A DNA stretch of 33,658 nt, from contig JAFGGF010000122.1 of the NCBI GenBank assembly GCA_016930735.1, forward strand, positions 1 to 33,658. The letters run 5' to 3'. The stretch's first letter is position 1. Every line of letters begins with the position of its first letter. The DNA comes from Prolixibacteraceae bacterium (lineage in GTDB: Bacteria > Bacteroidota > Bacteroidia > Bacteroidales > Prolixibacteraceae). The position numbers and the translations under genes were made by a program. Shown one piece after another: positions 8,173 through 16,507 of the stretch. Under the pieces are notes generated by a model, which saw nothing but the letters and a program-made list of their open reading frames with translations, made no database searches and was not told the DNA's origin.

Positions 8173-9597
8173 ATATAATCCGCTTGATATTTCCTGAGTA
8201 TTTATTTTACAATCTACAGAACCGGATTCTTTTTCAAATACCAATTGCCCGTTTATATTAAATAGTTTTATATGTAATGGGAGCCTTTCTGAATTCCTGT
8301 TTTTAATATAAAGGTATTCATCAGAAAAATATACCTGTACAAAATCTTCTTTAATCTCAATTGAATTGCTTTGAATGATTTCTGTTTCAAAAGCACCCAG
8401 GTCAGGCGCAGATCCCGAAAATGGTAATCCTATGTTTGTTCCTGCGTCAATTAAATCACTGCCCTCAGAAAGATGTATAAAATCAACATCAGGCAGGCTG
8501 CCATCCTCTTTACGCGGAGCAGAAACACCTGATGTATCAATCGTAATAAAATCGCTTTCATCGACATAAAAAGGCGGCATCCAGCTATTAGTCTCCTGAA
8601 TTGCAAAACTTCCCAGTTCTACTTTGCCTTCATATGAAACACAATTTTTTACAATCAATTCATTCTCCCCAACTAATTCTTTTTTTATCCTGAAATTTGA
8701 AGAGCCATTGCCAAATCCAGTACAATTCAACATATACATAGTACCAACATTGTTATTTTGATCGAAACCTTTTGCCTTGTTGCTAAAAGACATACAATTT
8801 GTCAGATAAAAATGATGCGTAAGGTTCTGGCTGTTGCTGTTGTCGCCACCCCCCATTTTAAATCCGTTGCCATTAGCCTGAGACCCCGGATTTGTTCCGT
8901 CTTTTAAATAACCATTTCCCCAGGTCCAGCAATTTTCAAGGATAGTTGTAACATTGGTAGCTCCACGCATATAACCATCCCATCCGTCATCACAGTTGCC
9001 CCATGAACGACATCCGATAAACCTGTTGTTGGAACCTACATCAAGTTTTGGTGCAAATCCATCGGCATCGCCATAATCCGGCGGATCGGCATTATAGTAC
9101 GAATCACAATTTACAATCGTATTATCATGGGCCCCATTTCCCAATTGAAGGCCGGTATCTTTATTTTCATAAAAGGAGCAAAACTCAATAATATTATTAC
9201 CGCCCCCTGAAATGTTCATTCCATTGTCGCCTGCATACCTGATATCAAAGCCCTTGATATACCAGTAATTCCCGGTTAAACTAATCCCCTTTTTCCCAAA
9301 CGCTGTTCCTGAAAAATCAAGTATTGGCCGTTCTCCGGGATATGCCATTAAAAAACAAGTGTCAGACTCGGTGCCGTTTTTTGAAATACTAATTGTTGAA
9401 GAATAGCTATGTACTCCTCCCCTGACATAGATAATATCGCCAGGATTAATTAATGAAATTGCTTTGGTTATTGTTTTTAAAGGATTTTCAATTTCCTCCC
9501 CTGAATTTAAATCATTCCCATCAACCGAAACATAAAGTGATTTAGCTTTCAATGAGAATACGGTAAACAGAAAAACTATTGATAATAAATATTTCAT
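8119..9597 (-). CDS. Secreted right-handed beta-helix protein, PL9-type pectate lyase candidate, T9SS cargo
   Basis: I prefer the ATG at 9597 (492 residues) because it begins directly with a signal peptide (MKYLLSIVFLFTVFSLKAKS); an in-frame ATG at 9642 adds 15 residues unlike a signal. Residues about 20-400 form beta-helix coils. The segment DADGFAPKLDVGSNN...CDDGWDGY supplies D179, D203, D204 and D207, the same spacing as the calcium aspartates I recall for Dickeya Pel9A. GNGFKMGG supplies K247 as the likely catalytic base. The last 80 residues are a T9SS sorting domain (LFNINGQLVFE...GLYLLTLS...KLVK). PL9 enzymes cleave polygalacturonate or related pectin by beta-elimination. The gene converges with and overlaps the HAD gene. 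It fits the pectin locus further along although 12 kb apart. Confidence 0.82.
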   Translation of the reverse strand: MKYLLSIVFLFTVFSLKAKSLYVSVDGNDLNSGEEIENPLKTITKAISLINPGDIIYVRGGVHSYSSTISISKNGTESDTCFLMAYPGERPILDFSGTAFGKKGISLTGNYWYIKGFDIRYAGDNGMNISGGGNNIIEFCSFYENKDTGLQLGNGAHDNTIVNCDSYYNADPPDYGDADGFAPKLDVGSNNRFIGCRSWGNCDDGWDGYMRGATNVTTILENCWTWGNGYLKDGTNPGSQANGNGFKMGGGDNSNSQNLTHHFYLTNCMSFSNKAKGFDQNNNVGTMYMLNCTGFGNGSSNFRIKKELVGENELIVKNCVSYEGKVELGSFAIQETNSWMPPFYVDESDFITIDTSGVSAPRKEDGSLPDVDFIHLSEGSDLIDAGTNIGLPFSGSAPDLGAFETEIIQSNSIEIKEDFVQVYFSDEYLYIKNRNSERLPLHIKLFNINGQLVFEKESGSVDCKINTQEISSGLYLLTLSTSDWLFSRKLVK

Positions 9598-9757
9598 GCA
9601 GGAAAATTTTAAATGAAACTGCGAATTTAGAAATTCTTTCATTGCCTGAATTAAAAGATACGGGAGCTACTGTTTTTTGGTACTAATGGCTCTATGAATA
9701 AAATTGCTTTATCTTGTGAATGGGCTAAGACCTAAACATTTTTTTGCTTGCAGACAT

Positions 9758-9777
9758 CCGTCGGCTGAAGCCAACGG
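9758..9777. repeat. GC-rich imperfect hairpin, possible REP-like element
   Basis: CCGTCGGCT at 9758-9766 and AGCCAACGG at 9769-9777 pair with one mismatch around a two-base turn. The element stands out as GC-rich in an AT-rich spacer between two minus-strand genes. Short GC-rich palindromes of this look recur as REP-type elements in many genomes, but only one copy is seen here. Confidence 0.4.
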
Positions 9778-9820
9778 CAATAGATAGTCTCATCAATAAA
9801 AGGCAGCAACTTATCCTTTG

Positions 9821-9841
9821 CCGCCCCTTTTTAAGGGACGG
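9821..9841 (-). terminator. Hairpin downstream of the molybdenum hydroxylase operon
   Basis: CCG-C-CCCTT (9821-9829) and AAGGG-A-CGG (9833-9841) form an eight-pair stem with one internal mismatch and a three-base loop. It starts 37 bases after the stop of the last operon gene on the minus strand. There is no strong T-run after it on that strand, so it may be a factor-dependent end or an mRNA-stabilising hairpin instead of a classical terminator. Confidence 0.4.
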
Positions 9842-9878
9842 ACAAAAGAACACACAATAAAAATCAGGAGATCAACCC

Positions 9879-12032
9879 TTAATCCTTCTTCAACGCTTTC
9901 AGCACTCTTTCCGGTGTCATAGCCATTTCAAACAGCCTGGCTTTTGTGGCATCGTAAATGGCATTGGATATTACTGCCCCCATGCATATAATAGCAGGTT
10001 CTCCTCCACCTTGAGGGGGTTCATTCCTTTGAAGGATTTTAGTATGAATTTCAGGAATCCATGAAAATCTTGGAATTTCATATGTGTCGAAATTTGATGT
10101 TTTAACTTTTCCTCCATCAAATTCAACAATCTCTTTCAATGCATAACCCAAACCCATATTTATACAACCTTCCATTTGAATGGTTGATCCCTGCGGATTT
10201 ACGCAGAAGCCCATTTCCTGTGCACACCAGATTTTCAACACTTTAACTTCTCCAGTTTGTTTGTTCACTTCAACCTGTATGATGTGTGCCACATAAGTTC
10301 CGGCATCAGAACCTATAGCCACTCCAAAACCTCTTCCTCTTGGTGATTTTGCCGGTTTCCAGTCAGCCATCTCTGCAACAGCTTCCAGTACGTCAATAGC
10401 CCTTTTATCGGTAAGATTTTTAAGCCTGAATTCAACAGGATCGATTCCGGCTTTGGCAGCCATTATATCAACCTGAACCTCTCGGGCAAAGACGTTTGTA
10501 CTGTTGCCCGGTGCTCTCCATGCTCCGGTTCCAAACGGATGGATCCCCGGAGCAGTCCAACCTCTGCCATACACTGTCCGTTTCTGATGCGGAACATCAT
10601 ACATGGTTTCAGCGCCCCGGTCGCCGGCATAATAAACATGATAATCCCAAAAAGTTATTTTCCCATTACTGTCAATGCCGGAATTCACTTTTACAATAGC
10701 TGCCGGACGGAACTCATCAAAGAAAAATTCCTCCTTCCGGTTCCAGTCAACCATGACAGGCTTTTTTGTGAGCTTAGCCAGCAATGCAGCTTCAATTGCC
10801 TGCTGATGTGCAGACTTTCCTCCAAAACCACCTCCCAGAAAAGGAGGTTGCACCCTCACTTTTTCCTCTTCCATTCCAAGTGCACGGGCAATGTTGCTTT
10901 TTGCCGGGAAAGGAGTTTGTGTTCCTGCCCTGACAATCATTTTATCGCCTTCCATATAAGCCAGGGCTGTATGTGGTTCCATTGGTGAATGTGCTACATA
11001 TCCGTCATGATATTCATTTTCAAACACCACAAAAGACTGTCCTTTTCCTGTTGAAAGATCACCCTCGTTTATATTGCTGTTTCCATCCGGAGCATTTTTC
11101 AGCAGGTAATTAAACATGTTATCATTACGGATATCTTTTTCTTCTTCGATTGAAAATTTTGCCTTAAATAAACTTCGTGCTTTCCCTGCCATTTCAGAAT
11201 CTTCATGCAAAGCAGCCACCAGGTCTCCATCCCTTACAACCTGCACTCCCTCAACCTTTTCCGCTTCCGAAGTATCAACCGAAACCAAACTTGCAGCATG
11301 TGAAGGCGGACGCAAAATTCGGGCATAAACCATTCCGGGCATTCGTATATCGCCGGAATAAAGGGCTTTCCCGGTTACTTTATCCAAAGCATCCTGATGA
11401 AATTTTGGAGTTCCCATCACTTTCAATTCAGAATAATCTTTCAGTGCAGGTTTTTGCTCCATGTGCCGTTCGATCTTCTTCCCTTTGGCAAGTTCCTGAT
11501 ATGTAACTTTCTTTTTACTGTTATTTTTAATAAATATCACTCCGTCCTTTACAGAAAGCTGGTCAACCGGGATACCAAGTTTTTCGGAACCAAGCTCTAA
11601 TAAAACAGCTCTTGCTTCGGCGGCGGCAGCCCTGAGTGTAGGACCTAAAATCCGCACCGACATCGATCCGAAGGTTCCCATATCCCAGGGGCATAAATCA
11701 GTATCGCCTAAAACCATTTCTACTTTTTCATAAGCCACATCAAGTTCGTCGGCAACCATCTGAGGAAAGGAAGTAATGGCTCCCTGCCCCATATCGATTT
11801 TACCTACAAAGCAGGTAATTTTGCCATCTTCTTTAATCCTGACAAAAGCATTAAAATCGTCAGACACTCCTCCCCTTCCATACTGATCGCCATCAGCAGC
11901 TAATAAATCCAGAGCTTTTCCTACACTGAAGAAGACATAAATTCCGCCTCCCATCCACTTAAAAAAGTCTCTTCGTTTTACTCCGGGGACATGTGTTTTC
12001 AGATATTCTTTATAATCTTTTAATTCATCCAT
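9879..12032 (-). CDS. Tat-exported molybdopterin subunit of an aldehyde/N-heterocycle dehydrogenase (IorB-like), copy 2
   Basis: The 717-residue protein belongs to the xanthine dehydrogenase/aldehyde oxidase large-subunit family, in the IorB/CoxL-like branch. Residues about 18-45 are a twin-arginine signal (KRRDFFKWMGGG and a hydrophobic stretch), so it should act in the periplasm. Cofactor-binding segments visible are GKIDMGQG, GGGFGGKSAHQQA, FGTGAWRAPGN and GGGEPAIICMGA; the glutamate of the last is in the place of the catalytic glutamate of the family. It hydroxylates a carbon next to N or an aldehyde carbon using water. It is the last gene of the operon, 30 bases after a paralogue of nearly equal length. 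No FAD subunit accompanies it. Substrate cannot be predicted. Confidence 0.88.
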   Translation of the reverse strand: MDELKDYKEYLKTHVPGVKRRDFFKWMGGGIYVFFSVGKALDLLAADGDQYGRGGVSDDFNAFVRIKEDGKITCFVGKIDMGQGAITSFPQMVADELDVAYEKVEMVLGDTDLCPWDMGTFGSMSVRILGPTLRAAAAEARAVLLELGSEKLGIPVDQLSVKDGVIFIKNNSKKKVTYQELAKGKKIERHMEQKPALKDYSELKVMGTPKFHQDALDKVTGKALYSGDIRMPGMVYARILRPPSHAASLVSVDTSEAEKVEGVQVVRDGDLVAALHEDSEMAGKARSLFKAKFSIEEEKDIRNDNMFNYLLKNAPDGNSNINEGDLSTGKGQSFVVFENEYHDGYVAHSPMEPHTALAYMEGDKMIVRAGTQTPFPAKSNIARALGMEEEKVRVQPPFLGGGFGGKSAHQQAIEAALLAKLTKKPVMVDWNRKEEFFFDEFRPAAIVKVNSGIDSNGKITFWDYHVYYAGDRGAETMYDVPHQKRTVYGRGWTAPGIHPFGTGAWRAPGNSTNVFAREVQVDIMAAKAGIDPVEFRLKNLTDKRAIDVLEAVAEMADWKPAKSPRGRGFGVAIGSDAGTYVAHIIQVEVNKQTGEVKVLKIWCAQEMGFCVNPQGSTIQMEGCINMGLGYALKEIVEFDGGKVKTSNFDTYEIPRFSWIPEIHTKILQRNEPPQGGGEPAIICMGAVISNAIYDATKARLFEMAMTPERVLKALKKD

Positions 12033-12062
12033 GATTTCAATTTTTCGAAAATTAATACAGAA

Positions 12063-14210
12063 TTAAGCTAGCGCAGCTAAAACTCTTTCCGGTGTTACAG
12101 GCATTCTGAATACTCTTGCGCCACACGCATCGAAAACAGCATTGGCAACAGCCGCCCCCATACAAATTATTGCCGGTTCGCCCCCTCCTTGTGGTGGCTG
12201 ATCCATCGCATCAGCTAAAACCGTTTCAATAGTTTCGGGTACCGTTGAAAAATGAGTTATCTGATAATCATCAAAATTTTTGGATTTAACCGTTTTCCAA
12301 TTAAATTCGACATCTTCGGAAAGGGTGTAACCCAGGCCCATGTTAACACATCCTTCAGCCTGAATAATTGTTCCCTGGGGATTTATAACCTGACCCATGT
12401 CCTGTCCAACCACAGCTCTTATAACCTGAACCTGACCCGAAGATTTATCAACTTTAACTTCAACCATAACGGTTACTAAAGTGCCCGCATCCTCACCAAC
12501 AGCAATTCCTTTTCCGTGTCCTTCGGGCAATTCCTTATTCCAGTCAAACGATTTTGCTGCTAATTGCAAAGAATTCAGAGCTCGTTGATTATTCATGTTT
12601 TTTAATCTGAATTCAAGCGGATCCATGTTAATTTTCGAAGCCATAATATCAATATGGGATTCACGGGCAAAGGTAGTTGAAGGATTTCCGGGGGCGCGCC
12701 ATGCTCCAGTGCCAAAAGGATGAACTTCCGGACCATCAGACACGGTGGTCTGATGATTGGGAATATCGTAAAACAATTCTGTTCCACGGTCCCCTGCACA
12801 AAAAATTTCAAAATTCCAGTAATTTAATTTACCTGTTTTATCCATTCCGGCGCCAACTTTAACCACAGCCGCGGGCCTGAACATGTCATACATAAATTCT
12901 TCCTGCCTGTTCCACATTAACTGTATGGGCGTACCTTCTTTTTTGATGGCAATACGAGCAGCTTCCCTTGCCTGTTGATCGTAAATTTTCCCTCCGAATC
13001 CACCGCCAATGTATATTTGTTTTATAAGAACATTTTCAAGCGGGATAGAATACCTTTCCGAAATTGCCTGACGGGTTCCAAAAGGAGTTTGTGAAGAAGC
13101 ATATATGGTCAGCTTTTCATTATTATAAACTGCTGTTGCGGCATGTGTTTCAATTGAAGCATGCGCCTTATATCCATCGTGATATTCTTCTTCAACTATA
13201 ATTGCCGATTCTTTTTTACCCTTTTTCAGGTCACCGCCTTTATATCGGACATTTGTATCGACAGCTGTTCTTTTTATGTGTTCAAAAATCGTTTCATCAT
13301 CAGCTTTGGCATCCGGAATTTTCCACTCAGCTTTTACCTTATCGGCTGCCAGCATTGCCGCTTCTGGATCGGAATGTAAAACAACAATAAAATCTTCTTC
13401 ACGAAAGATTTCCACTCCTTCCATGCTTTCTGCCTCCGATGTATCGGCAAAAATCAGAGTTGATCCGTGAGCAGGCGGCCTTACAATCCGGGCATACAAC
13501 ATCCCGTCAATCTTAACATCGGCTGTGTATTTTGCTACCCCTGTAACTTTTTCAACAGCATCTCTCCGAAAAAAAGGTTTTCCGATAACTTTAAATTCAC
13601 CCGGTTTTTTAAGAGGAATTTTCTCACCAAGGCCTTTTACAATTTTTTTACCTATTGTAAGCTTGGCATAACTGATATTTTTCTTCGGATTATTTATGCT
13701 GATAATTTTTCCGTCTTGCGCTTTTAATTCCGACACAGGAATTTGCAGTTTTTCAGAAGCCAGTTCTTTTAAAACTTCTCTGGCTTCGGCAGCGGCAGCC
13801 CTGATCAATGGATCGTGAAATCGTGTTGTCATCGACCCCCATGTTCCTGCATCATAAGGAACCAAACTGGTTTCACCCATGATCATATTTATGCTTTCAA
13901 AAGGCACTTCCAGTTCATCGGCTAAAATCTGGGAAAGCGAAGTATTAATTCCCTGCCCCATTTCTATTTTACCACTGTAACAATCAACAGTGCCATCTTC
14001 CTTTACCCGCAGATAGGCGTTAAATTCGGGGACATCGCCGGCTTCTTCCTCTTCTTTTTTCTGAAGGCATCCATTTACAACAGTGTAAGCGCTAAACGAA
14101 AAAACTATGATAATTCCACCACCCAGCTTTTTCAAAAAATCGCGGCGGTTAACTCCTGGTGGAGAGTTTACATCGCTGAAATAATATCTATTAATTTCTT
14201 CAGGTTTCAT
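12063..14210 (-). CDS. Tat-exported molybdopterin subunit (IorB-like), copy 1
   Basis: This 715-residue paralogue of the next gene has the same domain order and motifs: GKIEMGQG, GGGFGGKIYDQQA, FGTGAWRAPGN and GGGEPAIICMGA. Its twin-arginine signal (NRRDFLKKLGGG) is followed by a hydrophobic stretch ending VVNGC, which could be a lipobox, so this copy may be a membrane-anchored lipoprotein while the other is not. An acidic EEEEAG stretch follows the cysteine. It starts two bases after the 2Fe-2S subunit, so translation is probably coupled and the two likely form a complex. Active-site environment residues differ from the second copy in several places (for example VGQDMGQVINPQG against CAQEMGFCVNPQG), which suggests different substrates. 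Confidence 0.88.
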   Translation of the reverse strand: MKPEEINRYYFSDVNSPPGVNRRDFLKKLGGGIIIVFSFSAYTVVNGCLQKKEEEEAGDVPEFNAYLRVKEDGTVDCYSGKIEMGQGINTSLSQILADELEVPFESINMIMGETSLVPYDAGTWGSMTTRFHDPLIRAAAAEAREVLKELASEKLQIPVSELKAQDGKIISINNPKKNISYAKLTIGKKIVKGLGEKIPLKKPGEFKVIGKPFFRRDAVEKVTGVAKYTADVKIDGMLYARIVRPPAHGSTLIFADTSEAESMEGVEIFREEDFIVVLHSDPEAAMLAADKVKAEWKIPDAKADDETIFEHIKRTAVDTNVRYKGGDLKKGKKESAIIVEEEYHDGYKAHASIETHAATAVYNNEKLTIYASSQTPFGTRQAISERYSIPLENVLIKQIYIGGGFGGKIYDQQAREAARIAIKKEGTPIQLMWNRQEEFMYDMFRPAAVVKVGAGMDKTGKLNYWNFEIFCAGDRGTELFYDIPNHQTTVSDGPEVHPFGTGAWRAPGNPSTTFARESHIDIMASKINMDPLEFRLKNMNNQRALNSLQLAAKSFDWNKELPEGHGKGIAVGEDAGTLVTVMVEVKVDKSSGQVQVIRAVVGQDMGQVINPQGTIIQAEGCVNMGLGYTLSEDVEFNWKTVKSKNFDDYQITHFSTVPETIETVLADAMDQPPQGGGEPAIICMGAAVANAVFDACGARVFRMPVTPERVLAALA

Positions 14211-14212
14211 GG

Positions 14213-14689
14213 TTATTTCCCTCCATTTATTTCACCGGCAGCAGTTTGAATTGCGTCGATAATCCGGTTGTGGGCACCGCATCGGCATAGGTTGTCTTCC
14301 ATTCCCCAAATAATATCTTCCCTCGAAGGATTAGGATTTTGATTTAATAAACCAACAGCATTCATAATCATTCCGGGAGTGCAGTAACCACATTGTAATG
14401 CATCGTGTTCGACAAATGCCTTTTGAACAGGATGTAATACATCACCTTTTGCCAGCCCTTCAATTGTTACAACACTTTTACCAGCAACTTCTCCCATTTT
14501 TGTAGCACATGATCTGACTGCCTCGTTGTTGATCAAAACGGTGCAAGCTCCGCAGTAACCTTCTCCGCAACCGTATTTGGTGCCGGTCAGGTTAAAATAA
14601 GTCCTTAAAACCCACAGCAGAGTTTGCGACTTATCGAGCTCAACATTTACTTTTTTGCCGTTTAACTCAAATTCAATTTTTTCTTTCAT
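14213..14689 (-). CDS. 2Fe-2S subunit of molybdenum hydroxylase (IorA/CoxS-like)
   Basis: The 158-residue protein carries both iron-sulfur clusters of the family. The plant-ferredoxin-type cluster is bound by C41, C46, C49 and C61 (GCGEGYCGACT...SC). The second cluster, near the molybdenum, is bound by C100, C103, C135 and C137 (CGYCTPGM, LCRCG). It passes electrons from the molybdenum site to an acceptor. There is no signal peptide, so it is probably exported by co-transport with a Tat-signalled large subunit. Only one such subunit serves two large-subunit genes here. It lies between the XdhC-MocA gene (7-base gap) and the first large subunit (2-base gap). All eight cysteines are present. 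Confidence 0.95.
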   Translation of the reverse strand: MKEKIEFELNGKKVNVELDKSQTLLWVLRTYFNLTGTKYGCGEGYCGACTVLINNEAVRSCATKMGEVAGKSVVTIEGLAKGDVLHPVQKAFVEHDALQCGYCTPGMIMNAVGLLNQNPNPSREDIIWGMEDNLCRCGAHNRIIDAIQTAAGEINGGK

Positions 14690-14696
14690 GATCAGT

Positions 14697-16322
14697 CTAT
14701 TTTATTGTTTTTTTATAATCTTCCGGTGTATCCAGGTCCCTTAGAATTTCTTCCGAATCAACCTCCAGTTCAACTATTTCGTCCGGATTAAGTTCCATTA
14801 ACTCTCTTAATCCTGTATTTCCTGTCAAATTATTAATTTCTTTTCTGAATTTTAAATCAATCAGAACAGGATGGCCTCTTTGGCCCAGAAAGACAGGGAT
14901 AATTATCCCTCTTTGTTTTTTGTGATATTCCTTAATCAAACTATTTATTACCGATGTTTGTATCATTGGCTGGTCGCCAAGCATAACAATTACTGCATTT
15001 ACTTTAGCAGGAATCGCATTAATTCCGCATAATACAGATGAAAACATTCCTTTTTGATATTCTTTGTTTTCTACGCATTGAATTTGATATAGTTTTATCC
15101 GGGTTTCAACATTTTCACTATGGCTGCCGGTTACAACCAGCACCTTATCTGCTTCCGAATCCTTTGCTTTTCCAACAACAGTTTCTATAATGGTTTTTCC
15201 ATCATAAGGCATTAACAGTTTCTGTTGTTTCATACGTTTTGATTCGCCGGCAGCCAAAACCATACACCAAATCTCTTTCCGTGGTTTTTGATTTTTAAAA
15301 CAAATAAGCTGCGCAACAATGCTCACTGCTATTTCTTTTACTGTAACTGAATTTATATCAAGACCAACCGGAGCATACACTTTATTAAATTCCGAGTCAG
15401 TACAGGTCCCACTTGAAATCATATTTTCACGTATCAGGGCTATTTTTCGTTTACTGCCAATCATTCCAATGTAACCAGCCTCTGATTTAATACAACCCTG
15501 CAATGCTGCTGCATCTTCTCGGTGCCCTTGTGTTACAATTACTATAAACGAGCCCAAAGTAACTGGTACTTTTTCAAAACAGGTTTCAAAGTCGGATACA
15601 ACAATACCACCTGCATCGGGGAAACGTTCTTTTGTTGCAAGTTCAGGACGGTTATCAATAACTGTAACATTAAATCCTGAAAAAGCCGCAAGGTGACACA
15701 ATGCTTTCCCCACATGCCCGGCTCCGACAATAATCAAATGTGGTTCAGGATAAACCGGCTCAACAAAAAGTACCCGGCTTTTTTCCTGGTTTTCTATAAT
15801 TCCCGGTTTTTTTTGCTGAAGTATTTGTGCCATCTCTTCACATCCCAATCCATATTCAGCATAAAAATCACAAGGGATTTTTTCACCTTCAGAAAACCAA
15901 CTGCGATTAACAATAACACCACCTTCAAACAGATTAATTTGTGTAATGAGAATACCCTGTTTATGATTTTCAAGGGATTTTTTCAGTTGCAAAAAAGCAT
16001 CCAGATTCCTGGCCGGATCGGCATCAAGAAGAAATACAGCTGAACCTCCACAGATAGCTCCGGTTTTATCGTTGATTGAAGCATTGAGTTCAAACTCCTG
16101 GTACATATTGGTTTTAGTGTGAGCAACTTTCAGGGCAAGTTTTTGTGCTTCTGCCTCAAGAACTCCACCCCCCATGGTTCCCGATTTTAATCCTTCCGAA
16201 CTGAAAATTGCTGAAGAACCAGGTACCTGAGGTGTTGAACCTTTGGTTTTTATTAAAGTACCTAAAACCACATTTTTGCCTGATCCAATTTCAGCAACTA
16301 TTTTCAGGTAGATATTATTCAT
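14697..16322 (-). CDS. XdhC-MocA fusion: molybdenum cofactor insertion/maturation protein
   Basis: The 541 residues contain three parts. Residues 1-110 are the XdhC/CoxI N-terminal domain (KGSTPQVPGSS, GTMGGGVLEA). Residues about 190-340 are the XdhC Rossmann-like domain (VGAGHVGKALC at 199-209, then VTQGHREDAAAL and GMIGSKRK). Residues about 352-541 are a MobA-like NTP transferase (MVLAAGESKRM at 354-364, then K368). XdhC protects and inserts the sulfurated cofactor; MocA-type domains add CMP to molybdopterin. The fusion therefore suggests that this operon makes and delivers molybdopterin-cytosine dinucleotide to its own enzyme. It is the first operon gene. A likely promoter lies just upstream. 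The nucleotide choice (CTP rather than GTP) is inferred from the enzyme family served. Confidence 0.9.
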   Translation of the reverse strand: MNNIYLKIVAEIGSGKNVVLGTLIKTKGSTPQVPGSSAIFSSEGLKSGTMGGGVLEAEAQKLALKVAHTKTNMYQEFELNASINDKTGAICGGSAVFLLDADPARNLDAFLQLKKSLENHKQGILITQINLFEGGVIVNRSWFSEGEKIPCDFYAEYGLGCEEMAQILQQKKPGIIENQEKSRVLFVEPVYPEPHLIIVGAGHVGKALCHLAAFSGFNVTVIDNRPELATKERFPDAGGIVVSDFETCFEKVPVTLGSFIVIVTQGHREDAAALQGCIKSEAGYIGMIGSKRKIALIRENMISSGTCTDSEFNKVYAPVGLDINSVTVKEIAVSIVAQLICFKNQKPRKEIWCMVLAAGESKRMKQQKLLMPYDGKTIIETVVGKAKDSEADKVLVVTGSHSENVETRIKLYQIQCVENKEYQKGMFSSVLCGINAIPAKVNAVIVMLGDQPMIQTSVINSLIKEYHKKQRGIIIPVFLGQRGHPVLIDLKFRKEINNLTGNTGLRELMELNPDEIVELEVDSEEILRDLDTPEDYKKTIK

Positions 16323-16335
16323 TTTAATATAGTTA

Positions 16336-16343
16336 CAAAAATA
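16336..16343 (-). promoter_or_regulatory. Candidate -7 element for the molybdenum hydroxylase operon
   Basis: On the minus strand this is TATTTTTG, an exact match to the Bacteroidetes -7 pattern TAnnTTTG. A TTTAG lies about 18 bases further upstream where TTTG would be expected. It ends 13 bases before the ATG at 16322, which would leave a very short leader. The match is to a short AT-rich pattern, so chance is possible. Confidence 0.35.
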
Positions 16344-16407
16344 TTTTTCTGATTAGCCATTCTAAATTAAAAATTTATTGAATGTTAATCAATAAAAAGA
16401 GGTTTAT

Positions 16408-16437
16408 AAAAAAAACTTCCAAATACAAGGAAGCTTT
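16408..16437 (-). terminator. Intrinsic terminator of the metal-uptake operon
   Basis: On the minus strand, AAAGCTTCC (16437-16429) pairs with GGAAGTTTT (16420-16412) around an eight-base loop, with one G-U pair. The strand then runs through eight consecutive T (16415-16408), partly used in the stem. It lies about 70 bases after the stop of the last permease and before the next operon, which is the expected place. Confidence 0.65.
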
Positions 16438-16507
16438 AATTAATTATTTTATAAAATCAGAAAGTAATTTAAATAAGAATGTTTCAGCAGTTGGTTTTAA
16501 ACATTGG

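Noticed and set aside
9598-9642. Longer start of the PL9-like protein at 9642
   Set aside because: The signal peptide begins at the internal methionine coded at 9597; the extra residues would mask it.
10539-10988. 149-codon plus-strand frame inside the molybdopterin subunit gene
   Set aside because: It is antisense to a strongly conserved gene and its translation shows no family resemblance.
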